Shown one piece after another: positions 1 to 7,688 of a stretch of 24,759 nt of DNA (position 1 is the stretch's first letter; each line of letters starts with the position of its first letter). The notes under the pieces were generated by a model. It saw nothing but the letters and a program-made list of their open reading frames with translations, had not been told where the DNA came from and did not search any database. The stretch covers positions 1 to 24,759 of the forward strand of contig URMO01000025.1 of assembly GCA_900549085.1 (NCBI GenBank), in the 5' to 3' direction. This DNA comes from an uncultured Collinsella sp. Lineage in GTDB: Bacteria; Actinomycetota; Coriobacteriia; Coriobacteriales; Coriobacteriaceae. Position numbers and translations under genes: made by a program.

Positions 1-153
1 TCAATGCCGCCTCGTTTCAAGGCACCTTGCTCGCTCTGACGGGCTTTCGCTGTCGTTGCCAAAAGAATGATCCCTTGGGGACGGAGGAAAACGGATCAGT
101 TTGGGCGGTGCTGGCGCCAAGGTTTAAGACCGACGTTGTCCCTTGTTGCTTCC
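1..153. other. Non-coding stretch downstream of the GntR gene
   Basis: No credible gene is seen here; the plus-strand open frame starting at 67 runs antisense to the GntR gene and shows no family features. There is a short inverted repeat, TGATCC at 68-73 and GGATCA at 93-98, enclosing a G-rich loop. A related GGATCATTTTG string occurs at 3657-3667. It could be part of the 3' end of the minus-strand transcript or a remnant of an intergenic repeat. No clear U-tract terminator is visible. Confidence 0.4.
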
Positions 154-804
154 CTACCAGACGGTGAACTGGGCGTTTTCTGTGTTCCAATGGACATCGC
201 GAACGTAGTCGCGCACGCCCGTCGCATCTCGTGCTTCGAACAACTCAAGAATATGGGCATGTTCGTTGTTGGCTTTATTGAGCAGTTTGCACGCCGTCTC
301 CTGGTCGACAGTCTCGTAATCGCGCTTGATAAAGCAGCGCTCGAGCTGCGAGATCATATCGCGCAGACGGTCGTTGCCGCAGCGGTTGAAGTACGTCAGA
401 TGAAAGTCTCGCTGAATGTCGTCGTACTTTCGGATGAGACCGCCTTGGATCGCGAGGTCCATAGAGCCGACGAGAAATTTCAGCTGCGTAATGTCATCGT
501 CGGTTAGGTTCGGACAGGAGAGATATGCGGCCTGCCCGTCGAGCGGTCCCATAATCTCAAAGACTTCAACGGCGTTTTGCTGATCGAACCCACGGACGCG
601 GAATCCGCGGCGGGGGAGATTGTCCAGGTAGCCATCGCTTGCCAGCTGGATGAGCGCTTCGCGGACCGGCGTGCGCGACACGCCCATGGCATCGCAGATC
701 GTCTGCTCGCTCAGCCGGTCGCCGGCGGACAACTCGCCGGCGTCAATACGGCTCGAAATATAGTCGTATACGTGGTCCTTCAGGGGCCTTCTGAGCGTTT
801 CCAT
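154..804 (-). CDS. GntR family transcriptional regulator, FadR/FCD subfamily
   Basis: A 216-residue DNA-binding regulator. Residues about 5-72 form the GntR winged helix-turn-helix, with the typical order of a YDYISSRI helix, a GDRLSEQTICDAMGVSRTPV recognition region and a RRGFRVRGF wing. Residues about 78-210 fit an all-helical FCD ligand domain. His135 (in DFHLTYFN), His184 (in EHAHILELF) and His205 (in DVHW) match the usual metal/ligand histidines of that fold. The length is normal for the family. The start is the ATG at 802-804, preceded on the minus strand by AAGGA. The gene is divergent from the DDAH-like and antiporter genes at 1060-3409, so it probably senses an amino acid or a carboxylate related to arginine and controls that pair. 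The ligand is inferred from position only. Confidence 0.9.
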   Translation of the reverse strand: METLRRPLKDHVYDYISSRIDAGELSAGDRLSEQTICDAMGVSRTPVREALIQLASDGYLDNLPRRGFRVRGFDQQNAVEVFEIMGPLDGQAAYLSCPNLTDDDITQLKFLVGSMDLAIQGGLIRKYDDIQRDFHLTYFNRCGNDRLRDMISQLERCFIKRDYETVDQETACKLLNKANNEHAHILELFEARDATGVRDYVRDVHWNTENAQFTVW

Positions 805-836
805 GAGCTTATGTTCCTTAACTGTATATTTCTAAA

Positions 837-865
837 ATTAAATACGTTTCGCTTGAATAGCTCAA
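837..865 (-). promoter_or_regulatory. Predicted sigma-A promoter of the GntR gene
   Basis: Read on the minus strand: a -35 element TTGAGC (complement of 860-865), a 17-nt spacer and a -10 element TTTAAT (complement of 837-842). It lies about 33 nt upstream of the GntR start codon. Spacing is ideal and both hexamers are close to consensus. The call rests on motif match only. Confidence 0.5.
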
Positions 866-951
866 TTGAATTATAGAACGACCAGTTAAATCGTGCTACT
901 TTGCGCCGATACGTAAGAATACGCTTACCGATGAATATCTACCGTTCAGTA

Positions 952-968
952 TTGTATACAATATACAA
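952..968. promoter_or_regulatory. Candidate GntR/FCD operator palindrome
   Basis: TTGTATACAA at 952-961 is a perfect 10-bp palindrome. It sits in a wider dyad, TTGTAT at 952-957 and ATACAA at 963-968. FadR/FCD-type GntR regulators commonly bind TNGTNNNACNA-like or TTGTATACAA-like palindromes, and this is the only such site seen between the regulator and its divergent neighbour. It is about 90 nt upstream of the DDAH-like start codon, a position suited to control of that promoter. Binding by this particular regulator is inference. Confidence 0.55.
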
Positions 969-1059
969 AACAGGAAAATCGCACTAAGATAAAGCCATCG
1001 AAAGGAAGGCGGGCGCGAAGAAGTCCCGCTCTCTGCTAAGAGATCCAAGGAGGATCATC

Positions 1060-1836
1060 ATGACCAAGTTCAGCCACGTCATCATCCGCCGCCCCGGCAA
1101 GTCCCTGAGCAATGGCATCACGAGTGCCCCCGAGCTTGGCCAGCCCATCTACGAGCGCGCCATCGAGGAGCACTACGATTACGAGCATGCGCTCGAGCAG
1201 TGCGGCGTGGATGTCTCGGTGCTGCCGGCACTCGAGCAGTATCCTGACAGCTGCTTCGTCGAAGATCCGGCCGTTATCACTCGCTGCGGCGCCATCATTA
1301 CCAACCCCGGCGCCGATAGCCGCAACGGCGAGAAGGACGAGATAGAGCCGGCCGTCCGTCGCTTCTTTGACGACGAGCATGTCAAGCACATCGTTTCTCC
1401 GGGCACGCTCGACGGCGGCGACGTCATGATGGTCGGCGACCATTTCTACGTCGGTCGCTCCGCTCGCACCAACGAAGAGGGCATCCGCCAGTTCTGCGAG
1501 ATTCTCGAGGGCTGGGGCCTCGAGGGTTCCGAGGTTCCGCTGGAGGAGGTCCTGCACCTCAAGACGGGCGTCAACTACATCGAGGACAACAACATGCTCG
1601 TCTCCGGTGAGTTTATCGATAAACCCGACTTTGCCCAGTACAACAAGATCATCGTGCCCGAGGACGAGGCTTACGGCGCCAACTGCATCTGGGTCAACGG
1701 TACGGTCATCGTCGCCGAGGGCTATCCGACCGTGCTCAAGGCCGTGCAGGATCTGGGCTACAAGACGCTCGTCGTCGATACCTCCGAGTATCGCAAGGTC
1801 GACGGTGGCCTTTCTTGCCTGTCGCTGCGCTTCTAA
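1060..1836 (+). CDS. Dimethylarginine dimethylaminohydrolase-like (DDAH) amidinotransferase-fold enzyme
   Basis: A 258-residue protein of the guanidino-modifying pentein superfamily. DDAH hydrolyses N-omega-methylated arginines to citrulline and a methylamine. Visible hallmarks are FVEDP (66-70), LDGGDV (117-122), the VGRSARTNEEG segment (131-141), LHLKTG with His166 as the likely catalytic histidine, GANCIWVNG (206-214) and a C-terminal KVDGGLSC with Cys253 as the nucleophile. The order and spacing match mammalian DDAH more closely than the longer (about 400 aa) arginine deiminases. The start is the ATG at 1060 with AGGAGG about 6 nt upstream. The next gene is an arginine-type antiporter, so the product probably feeds arginine or methylarginine catabolism. 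Activity on plain arginine or another guanidino compound cannot be excluded from sequence. Confidence 0.85.
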   Translation: MTKFSHVIIRRPGKSLSNGITSAPELGQPIYERAIEEHYDYEHALEQCGVDVSVLPALEQYPDSCFVEDPAVITRCGAIITNPGADSRNGEKDEIEPAVRRFFDDEHVKHIVSPGTLDGGDVMMVGDHFYVGRSARTNEEGIRQFCEILEGWGLEGSEVPLEEVLHLKTGVNYIEDNNMLVSGEFIDKPDFAQYNKIIVPEDEAYGANCIWVNGTVIVAEGYPTVLKAVQDLGYKTLVVDTSEYRKVDGGLSCLSLRF

Positions 1837-1871
1837 CGCGATGGCTGTAACAGTCTGATGATCGCTTGACC

Positions 1872-1913
1872 GATGGCCCGGCACCCGATTCGGGACGTCC
1901 GGGTCATCTTTCG
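1872..1913 (+). terminator. Hairpin with short U-tract between the DDAH-like gene and the antiporter
   Basis: GATGGCCCGG (1872-1881) pairs with CCGGGTCATC (1899-1908), giving a 10-bp stem with one G-U pair, followed by TTTCG. The U-tract is weak, so it may be a leaky terminator or an mRNA-stabilising hairpin that adjusts expression of the antiporter relative to the enzyme. No separate promoter for the antiporter is obvious. Confidence 0.5.
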
Positions 1914-1945
1914 TTCGATCACATGATGAAGGGGGTGCACATACA

Positions 1946-3409
1946 ATGGCCTCTAAAGCTCAAAACGATGAGATTATCGACCCTAATGGCCTCGATCTCT
2001 TTCGTCTGACCATGATGGTCATTACCGCCAGTATTTGTGGCGGCATCTTTTCGCTTGCCGGCGATATGGCAGCAGGCGGGGCAAATACCGGTGCGGTTAT
2101 CGTCTCGTGGGGAATTTGCTTTATTGGCGTCTTTGCGCTGATGATGGTGTTCAACGGGTTGTCTCAGGCCCGTCCCGACCTGACCGGCGGCATCTATGCA
2201 TACGCTGCGGCCGGTTTTGGCGATTACATTGGATTCAACTCCGCCTGGGGCTACTGGATCAGCGCATGTCTTTCCAACGTGAGCTTTGCGCTCTTGCTGT
2301 TTAGCGCGCTGGGCTATTTCTTCCCTGCGTTTGGCGCGGGTAACAACCTGCTTTCCATCGTCTGCGCCAGCGTGTTTTTGTGGTTCCTTACCGTCCTTGT
2401 GCTTCGTGGCGTTAAGGAGGCTGCGGGCATTAACACGATCGTCACGTTGGCGAAGCTGGTGCCGCTGGGGCTCTTTGTGCTGAGTATCGTACTCCTGGGT
2501 AAGTTCAACGTCGATATCTTTATGGACAACTTCTGGGGAGAGCCGGCTGGTCCTGGCTTTGGCGAGCAGGTTGTCTCGACCATGATCGCCCTTGTCTGGG
2601 TCTTCACGGGCATCGAGGGCGCTGTCGTTATCTCGGGCCGTGCAAAGTACGTGCGTGACGTCGGCCGCTCGACGGCACTTGGATTCGCGGCTGTGTTCAC
2701 GCTGTATCTGATTATCTCGATGCTGTCACTCGGCATTATGCCGCGCGAGGAGATGGCACAGCTCGCAACGCCCTCCATGGCGGGAATTCTCGAGTGCGCA
2801 ATCGGTCCTGTTGGCGCTGCCATCGTAAACCTTGGCGTTATTCTCTCGCTGGTCGGCGCGATGCTGGGCTACGTCATCATTGCATCCGAGACGCCGTTCG
2901 AGGCAGCGCGCCAGGGGTCCTTCCCTCTGGCGTTTGCCAAGACGAACAAACACGATGCCCCGGTGGTAACGGTTCTCGTGAGCTCCGGCATTACGCAACT
3001 CTTCTTGATCGTGTCGTATGTGGCGGCGAGCACCTACCAGTTCTTCTACAGCTGCGCAGTCAATACGATCCTAGTTCCGTACGTGTGCTCGGCAGCCTAT
3101 TACATGGTGATCGGCTGGAAGAACGAGCATCTGGACGGGCCGCATGCGCCAAGCGTCGGCAAGGCGCGCTTCTTCGGTACGCTCGGCTTCATCTACACAT
3201 TGTTCCTGGTGTGGTCGACGGGTCTTCAGGGCGTTATGATCACGACGATCCTTTTTGCTCCGGCCATTCCCGTCTATATGCTGGGCGAGCGAGGTCGCGG
3301 TAAGCCGGTGCTTCCGCACCTGCACGACAAGCTGATCGCAGCGGTGGTCATTGTCGTGGCAATCATTTCGCTGTATCTGCACTTTGCCGGCATTGCGCCG
3401 ATTGTCTAA
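1946..3409 (+). CDS. APC-family amino acid antiporter, ArcD-like (arginine/ornithine type)
   Basis: A 487-residue integral membrane protein of the amino acid-polyamine-organocation superfamily with roughly 12-13 hydrophobic segments. The N-terminal TM1 segment SICGGIFSLAGDMA matches the GGIFSLP-like signature of basic amino acid antiporters (ArcD/LysI group). A further typical region is the TM6 part WVFTGIEGAVVISGRAK. The start is the ATG at 1946, preceded by GAAGGGGG. It lies 109 nt after the DDAH-like gene in the same direction. Probable role: exchange of extracellular arginine (or methylarginine) for a catabolic product such as ornithine or citrulline. Substrate is inferred from family and neighbour. 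No arcA, arcB or arcC homologue is in the window. Confidence 0.85.
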   Translation: MASKAQNDEIIDPNGLDLFRLTMMVITASICGGIFSLAGDMAAGGANTGAVIVSWGICFIGVFALMMVFNGLSQARPDLTGGIYAYAAAGFGDYIGFNSAWGYWISACLSNVSFALLLFSALGYFFPAFGAGNNLLSIVCASVFLWFLTVLVLRGVKEAAGINTIVTLAKLVPLGLFVLSIVLLGKFNVDIFMDNFWGEPAGPGFGEQVVSTMIALVWVFTGIEGAVVISGRAKYVRDVGRSTALGFAAVFTLYLIISMLSLGIMPREEMAQLATPSMAGILECAIGPVGAAIVNLGVILSLVGAMLGYVIIASETPFEAARQGSFPLAFAKTNKHDAPVVTVLVSSGITQLFLIVSYVAASTYQFFYSCAVNTILVPYVCSAAYYMVIGWKNEHLDGPHAPSVGKARFFGTLGFIYTLFLVWSTGLQGVMITTILFAPAIPVYMLGERGRGKPVLPHLHDKLIAAVVIVVAIISLYLHFAGIAPIV

Positions 3410-3522
3410 GGCTATGGCGAGTTTCATTGCTAGGTAAGCCGGCGGGCATCGCGTATCGGTGCTACTTGGCATTCCATAGCTGATGTGGGTCTCTATAACG
3501 TGCCTATGTGAGCGCCCACCAA

Positions 3523-3562
3523 GCCCGCGCAGGTGACATTTGTTGCCAGCGCGGGCCTTTGC
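3523..3562 (+). terminator. Probable terminator downstream of the antiporter gene
   Basis: GCCCGCGC (3523-3530) and GCGCGGGC (3549-3556) form a perfect 8-bp GC stem with an 18-nt loop, followed by CTTTGCTG. The U-tract is poor and the hairpin sits about 115 nt past the stop codon, so confidence is moderate. Confidence 0.4.
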
Positions 3563-3735
3563 TGTTACGGCGAAATGCTGCCGGCAGCTGGGGACGTTCC
3601 TGTTGTGCCGGCGCCTTGGGACACTCCTTGGTTGTTTTGCATGCGGCGAAGGGAATGGATCATTTTGTCGAGGGGGCGGGCGGCTTTCGGTCCTCGGGGA
3701 AACCACGGCCCGGAATCCCCCTTGCACCAATCTGT
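3563..3735. repeat. Intergenic stretch with short inverted repeat, no gene
   Basis: The gap 3410-3855 (446 nt) has no supported gene. Apart from the hairpin at 3523-3556 and the feo promoter/operator at its end, it contains GCCGGCA (3580-3586) facing TGCCGGC (3606-3612). It also contains G-rich strings (GGGGACGTTCC, TTGGGACACTCCTTGG) and GGATCATTTTG at 3657. These look like decayed copies of intergenic repeats. All open frames across this stretch are mutually overlapping and lack family features. Confidence 0.35.
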
Positions 3736-3738
3736 CGA

Positions 3739-3768
3739 TTGAACATCGGTGTGTGTTCGCGCTATCAT
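3739..3768 (+). promoter_or_regulatory. Predicted promoter of the feoAB fusion gene
   Basis: A -35-like TTGAAC (3739-3744), an 18-nt spacer and a -10-like TATCAT (3763-3768, five of six to consensus). A transcription start near 3775 would fall on the GGTTAGCC operator-like repeats immediately downstream, which suits repression by a metal-dependent regulator. Confidence 0.45.
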
Positions 3769-3772
3769 GCGT

Positions 3773-3814
3773 GGTTAAATGGTTAGCCATGGCAAACGGT
3801 TAGCCAAGTTAAAC
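3773..3814 (+). promoter_or_regulatory. Candidate iron-regulator operator (DtxR/IdeR-like half-sites)
   Basis: GGTTAGCC occurs exactly twice, at 3781-3788 and 3798-3805 (17-nt period), with a variant GGTTAAAT at 3773-3780. The first copy lies in an imperfect palindrome GTTAGCCATGGCAAAC (3782-3797, 14 of 16 symmetric). GGTTAGCC is identical to the centre-left half of the DtxR/IdeR iron box; the right halves here match the classical box poorly. The location just downstream of the predicted -10 of an iron importer makes an iron-dependent repressor the natural candidate. The regulator gene is not in the window. Confidence 0.5.
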
Positions 3815-3855
3815 AAAATGCAACGCCCTGTGGGCGCCGGGGGAGGAACGCGGAC

Positions 3856-6216
3856 GTGAGACTCGATACACTCGAGATTGGAAAGGATGCCGTTGTCGCA
3901 TCGGTGGCATCGGACGATCAGGCACTCCGACAGCATATTTTGGACATGGGCCTAACGCCGGGCACCGAAGTCACCATGATGAAGTACGCCCCTATGGGCG
4001 ACCCGCTCGAGATTCGCCTGCGTGGCTATGAGTTGACGCTGCGCAAGGACGATGCCGCTCGCATCGAGCTCGTGGGCATTCACGACACCGATACGGGTCC
4101 GCGCGCTAACGCCGCAATCGGCACGACGGAGCATCCGGCCCTGGGCGAGGGGACGTATTCGCCCCGCGCGGCAAAGACGGCCGTGCCCGAGGGCGCACCG
4201 CTGCATTTTGCCCTCGCCGGCAACCAAAACTGCGGCAAGACCACGCTGTTCAACCAGCTGACGGGCTCCAACCAGCATGTCGGTAACTTTCCTGGCGTGA
4301 CGGTCGACCGCAAAGATGGCGCCATCCGCAACCACCCCGAGGCAAGCGTTACCGATCTGCCCGGCATTTACTCTCTGTCGCCGTACACGGGCGAGGAGAT
4401 CGTAAGCCGCCAGTTTATCCTGGATGAGCACCCCGACGCCATCATCGATATCATCGACGCCACCAACATCGAGCGTAACCTTTACCTGACGCTGCAGCTT
4501 ATGGAGCTCGATCGACCCATGGTCATCGCGCTCAACATGATGGACGAGGTGACGGCCAACGGCGGCGCCGTGGACGTCAACCTGCTCGAGAGCCTGCTGG
4601 GCGTGCCTGTTGTTCCCATTAGTGCTGCCCGCAACGAGGGTATTGGCGAGTTGGTGGATCATGCCTTGCACGTGGCGCGGTTCCGCGAGCGTCCCGGTCG
4701 CCTGGACTTCTGCGCGCCCGATGGTCCGGACGGCGGCGCGCTGCATCGCTGCATTCACGGCATCGCCAACCTTATCGAGGACCATGCCGCGACGGCGCAC
4801 ATTCCCGTGCGTTTTGCGGCGACCAAGCTGGTTGAGGGCGACGAGCTGGTGACCGAGGCGCTTCACCTGGACCGCAACGAGCTCGACGCCATCGAGCACA
4901 TCATTAGCCAAATGGAGGGCGAGGCCGGCACCGACCGTCTATCTGCGCTGGCTGACATGCGCTTCGGCTTTATCGGCGACGTGTGCGGGCGTTGCGTCGT
5001 CAAGCCGCACGAGAGCCGCGAGCACGTGCGCTCCGTCAAGATTGACCGCATCCTGACGGGTCGCTACACGGCTATCCCGGCGTTCCTGGTGATCATGGGT
5101 CTCGTCTTTTGGCTGACGTTTGGCGTGATCGGCGCGGCGTTGCAGGGACTTATGGAGGACGGCATCGCTGCCATCATCGCCTCGGCCGATGCGGGTCTCA
5201 AGGCGTTCGGCACCAACGACGTAGTGCGCTCGCTGGCTGTCGACGGCGTGCTTACGGGCGTGGGCAGCGTGCTGACCTTCCTGCCGATTATCGTCGTGCT
5301 CTTCTTGTTCCTTTCCATTCTGGAAGACTCGGGCTACATGGCGCGCGTGGCCTTTGTCATGGATAAGGTATTGCGTCGCTTTGGCCTGTCGGGCCGCAGC
5401 TTTGTGCCCATGCTCGTCGGTTTTGGCTGCACCGTGCCGGCTATCATGTCGACCCGTACGCTTCCATCCGAGCACGACCGCAAGATGACCGTCATGCTCA
5501 CGCCGTTCATGAGCTGCTCGGCCAAGTTGCCGGTCTACGGTCTGCTGTGCGGAGCATTCTTCCCGCAGGCGACGGTTCCCGCCATGGTCTCGCTCTATCT
5601 GATTGGCATTGCGGTCGGTTGCATCGCGGCTTTGGTGCTCAACCGCACGGCATTTAAGGGCGACCCGGTGCCGTTTATCATGGAGCTTCCCAATTACCGT
5701 CTGCCGAGCGTCAAGACGACGGTGATGCTGGCATGGGATAAGGCCAAAGACTTTATTACCAAGGCCTTTACCATTATCTTTGCTGCTACCGTGGTCATCT
5801 GGTTCCTTCAGACGTTCGACATTCGCTTTAATGTGGTCGCCGATCAGTCGCAGAGTCTACTTGCCGGTCTGGGTAGCATTATCGCGCCGGCGCTGACGCC
5901 GCTTGGGTTTGGCGACTGGCGTGCATCCACGGCGCTCGTCACCGGACTTATCGCCAAGGAGAGTGTCATCTCGACCCTCACCGTGCTTTTGGGTGCGACC
6001 TCGCCTGCGGTGTTGTCGACCATGTTCTCTCCGTTTACTGCCTACGTGTTCCTGGTCTTTACGCTGCTGTACCCGCCCTGCGTGGCAGCCATCGGTGCCG
6101 TCAAGAGCGAGTTGGGCGCGCGCTACGCCGTTGCCGTGTTCGCGTTTCAGGTGGCAGTCGCCTGGATCGTGGCGTTTGTCGTGCATTCGGCGGGCATATT
6201 GCTGGGGCTGGCTTAG
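3856..6216 (+). CDS. feoB: Ferrous iron transporter, FeoA-FeoB fusion
   Basis: A 786-residue fusion. Residues 1-73 are a complete FeoA SH3-like domain (ILDMGLTPGTEV...MGDPLEIRLRGYELTLR). A linker (about 74-115) leads to the FeoB G-protein domain with G1 GNQNCGKT (122-129), a GVTV G2 region near 147-150, G3 DLPG (167-170), G4 NMMD (227-230) and G5 SAA (256-258). The membrane part (about 405-786) carries both Gate motifs, GFGCTVPAIMSTR with Cys525 and SCSAKLPVYG with Cys554. It imports Fe2+ across the cytoplasmic membrane. The start is GTG at 3856 behind GGGGGAGGAACG. FeoA and FeoB are separate proteins in many bacteria; here they are in one frame with no stop. G1 has Gln where Pro is usual (GNPNCGKT). 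No feoC is seen. Confidence 0.95.
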   Translation: MRLDTLEIGKDAVVASVASDDQALRQHILDMGLTPGTEVTMMKYAPMGDPLEIRLRGYELTLRKDDAARIELVGIHDTDTGPRANAAIGTTEHPALGEGTYSPRAAKTAVPEGAPLHFALAGNQNCGKTTLFNQLTGSNQHVGNFPGVTVDRKDGAIRNHPEASVTDLPGIYSLSPYTGEEIVSRQFILDEHPDAIIDIIDATNIERNLYLTLQLMELDRPMVIALNMMDEVTANGGAVDVNLLESLLGVPVVPISAARNEGIGELVDHALHVARFRERPGRLDFCAPDGPDGGALHRCIHGIANLIEDHAATAHIPVRFAATKLVEGDELVTEALHLDRNELDAIEHIISQMEGEAGTDRLSALADMRFGFIGDVCGRCVVKPHESREHVRSVKIDRILTGRYTAIPAFLVIMGLVFWLTFGVIGAALQGLMEDGIAAIIASADAGLKAFGTNDVVRSLAVDGVLTGVGSVLTFLPIIVVLFLFLSILEDSGYMARVAFVMDKVLRRFGLSGRSFVPMLVGFGCTVPAIMSTRTLPSEHDRKMTVMLTPFMSCSAKLPVYGLLCGAFFPQATVPAMVSLYLIGIAVGCIAALVLNRTAFKGDPVPFIMELPNYRLPSVKTTVMLAWDKAKDFITKAFTIIFAATVVIWFLQTFDIRFNVVADQSQSLLAGLGSIIAPALTPLGFGDWRASTALVTGLIAKESVISTLTVLLGATSPAVLSTMFSPFTAYVFLVFTLLYPPCVAAIGAVKSELGARYAVAVFAFQVAVAWIVAFVVHSAGILLGLA

Positions 6217-6257
6217 TTATTTATTGACGGCGCAACCTTTGTGTATCGAATTGTTTT

Positions 6258-6296
6258 CGGCCCTGCATCTGTAGCTGACGGATGCGGGGCCGTTGC
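6258..6296 (+). terminator. Terminator of feoAB, hairpin shared with next promoter
   Basis: CGGCCCTGCATC (6258-6269) pairs with GATGCGGGGCCG (6281-6292), a 12-bp stem with one G-U pair and an 11-nt loop, then TTGCTATAT. The downstream U-tract is imperfect, but the stem is strong and begins 42 nt after the feoAB stop codon. Confidence 0.6.
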
Positions 6297-6304
6297 TATA
6301 TAAT
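6275..6304 (+). promoter_or_regulatory. Predicted promoter of the SotB-like MFS gene
   Basis: A perfect -10 hexamer TATAAT at 6299-6304 with a -35-like CTGACG at 6275-6280 (18-nt spacer). The -35 lies inside the loop of the feoAB terminator hairpin, so terminator and promoter overlap. The start codon follows about 34 nt after the -10. Confidence 0.5.
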
Positions 6305-6337
6305 CGCCTCCGCTCAAAATGATTGGAGACGTTATAT

Positions 6338-7534
6338 ATGAGTCAAGCAAGGCAAGACGGCATCACGCTCAAGCAGTGGCTCCCGCTTATCGGGCTCACC
6401 TGCTGCGCGTTCGTGTTCAACACGTCGGAGTTCATGCCCATCGGCCTTCTGACTGATATTGCCGCGTCGTTCTCGCTCACCGAGGCTCAGGCCGGCATTA
6501 TGATCTCGGTCTACGCCTGGGGCGTCATGCTGCTGTCGCTGCCGCTTATGGTGTTCGCTTCGCGCTTTGAGTTCAAGCGGATGCTGCTGGGCGTGCTCGC
6601 CGTGTTCTCGCTCGGCCAGTTCCTGTCCGCCGTGGCGCCCACCTATCCCATTTTGGTTTGCGCGCGCCTGGTGGTCGCCTGCGCGCATGCCGTGTTCTGG
6701 TCGGTCGCCTCGATTATGGCCTCGCGCCTGGTCGACACGCGCCATGGGGCGCTCGCCATCAGCATGATCGCCACGGGCTCGTCCATCGCGCAGATCTTTG
6801 GTCTGCCGCTCGGCCGCGCCATTGGCCTGGCCGTGGGCTGGCGTATGACGTTTGCCGTGGTCGGGGTGCTGTCTGCTGTCGCAGTCGTCTACCAGGCGAC
6901 CGTGTTTCCTGCCATGTCGGCGGGCGAGCGTTTTACGCTCAAGCAGCTGCCCGAGCTGCTCAAGAACCCGTTCCTGATCGCGCTCTATGTGGTCACGGTG
7001 TTCATGGCGACCGGCTATTACGCGGGCTATAGCTATATCGAGCCGTTCCTGGCTCAGGTCGCGCATGTCGACGCAAGCGCCATCACCATGACGCTGACGG
7101 CGTTCGGCTGCTCTGGTCTGCTCGGAAGCTGGCTGTTTGGCCGCCTGTTCGATGGGCATCGCTTCCCGTTCTTGGCTATCACGCTCTCCGGCGTGCCGGT
7201 GGCTCTGCTGCTCATGGGTCCGTTCGCATCGTCGCTCGCGGCAGTGCTTGCCGTCTGCGCGCTGTGGGGCTGCTGCGCCACGGCCTTTAACGTGGCGTTC
7301 CAGGCCGAGCTTATCAAGTACACGCCCGCGGATTCGTCGGCTGTCGCCATGTCGATCTTCTCGGGCCTGTTCAATCTGGGTATCGGCACGGGCACCGCAA
7401 TCGGCGGCGCCGTGGTGTCGGGCCCGGGCATCGCTTGGATCGGCTACGCGGGCGGCACGATCGCCGTCGTGGGCGTTATCCTCGCCATCACCGTGCTGTT
7501 CCCAGCCATCCGTCGCGCCAAGCCCGTCGCCTAG
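6338..7534 (+). CDS. MFS efflux transporter, SotB/AraJ-like (DHA1 family)
   Basis: A 398-residue, 12-helix major facilitator. The TM1 signature FNTSEFMPIGLLTDIA, followed by SLTEAQAGIMISVYAWGVM, is characteristic of the sugar efflux (SotB/YdhP) branch, which exports arabinose, IPTG-like sugars or drugs in other bacteria. The loop after TM2 (ASRFEFKRMLLG) corresponds to MFS motif A. The ATG at 6338 is chosen because GGAG at 6325-6328 lies at the right distance; an in-frame TTG at 6323 would precede that Shine-Dalgarno and is unlikely. It probably forms its own transcription unit, ending at the long hairpin at 7551-7617. Substrate cannot be deduced. Confidence 0.85.
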   Translation: MSQARQDGITLKQWLPLIGLTCCAFVFNTSEFMPIGLLTDIAASFSLTEAQAGIMISVYAWGVMLLSLPLMVFASRFEFKRMLLGVLAVFSLGQFLSAVAPTYPILVCARLVVACAHAVFWSVASIMASRLVDTRHGALAISMIATGSSIAQIFGLPLGRAIGLAVGWRMTFAVVGVLSAVAVVYQATVFPAMSAGERFTLKQLPELLKNPFLIALYVVTVFMATGYYAGYSYIEPFLAQVAHVDASAITMTLTAFGCSGLLGSWLFGRLFDGHRFPFLAITLSGVPVALLLMGPFASSLAAVLAVCALWGCCATAFNVAFQAELIKYTPADSSAVAMSIFSGLFNLGIGTGTAIGGAVVSGPGIAWIGYAGGTIAVVGVILAITVLFPAIRRAKPVA

Positions 7535-7550
7535 CCACATCCTCCTCATC

Positions 7551-7617
7551 AGTTGCGGTGGAATAGTTCCTGTTTAAGGCCTCTGAATGCCCAAGCAGGA
7601 ACTATTCCACCGCAACT
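7551..7617. repeat. Perfect 22-bp inverted repeat (long hairpin), possible terminator
   Basis: The sequence at 7551-7572 is the exact reverse complement of 7596-7617, separated by a 23-nt loop. The arms begin AGTTGCGGTGG and end AGTTCCTG. The hairpin follows the MFS stop codon by 16 nt and is followed by TATTTTGG, so it could terminate transcription. The arm length and perfection exceed a normal terminator and suggest a mobile or repeated palindromic element. No second copy is present in this window. Confidence 0.75.
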
Positions 7618-7688
7618 TATTTTGGGGAAGAGGATACAAGCCGGGCATACAATGGATGTCGTTGTGTTGAGCTTACCGGGAGGTTGCT

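Noticed and set aside
3071..3790. Minus-strand open frame of 239 codons over the antiporter 3' end and the following gap
   Set aside because: It overlaps a confident membrane transporter and non-coding repeats; no motifs are present.
6323..6337. TTG start for the MFS gene 15 nt upstream
   Set aside because: It lies ahead of the GGAG ribosome site that fits the ATG at 6338.
6332..7549. Minus-strand open frame of 405 codons over the MFS gene
   Set aside because: Its composition (Arg, His, Gln, Asp-rich) is that of an antisense shadow; the plus strand encodes a clear 12-helix transporter.
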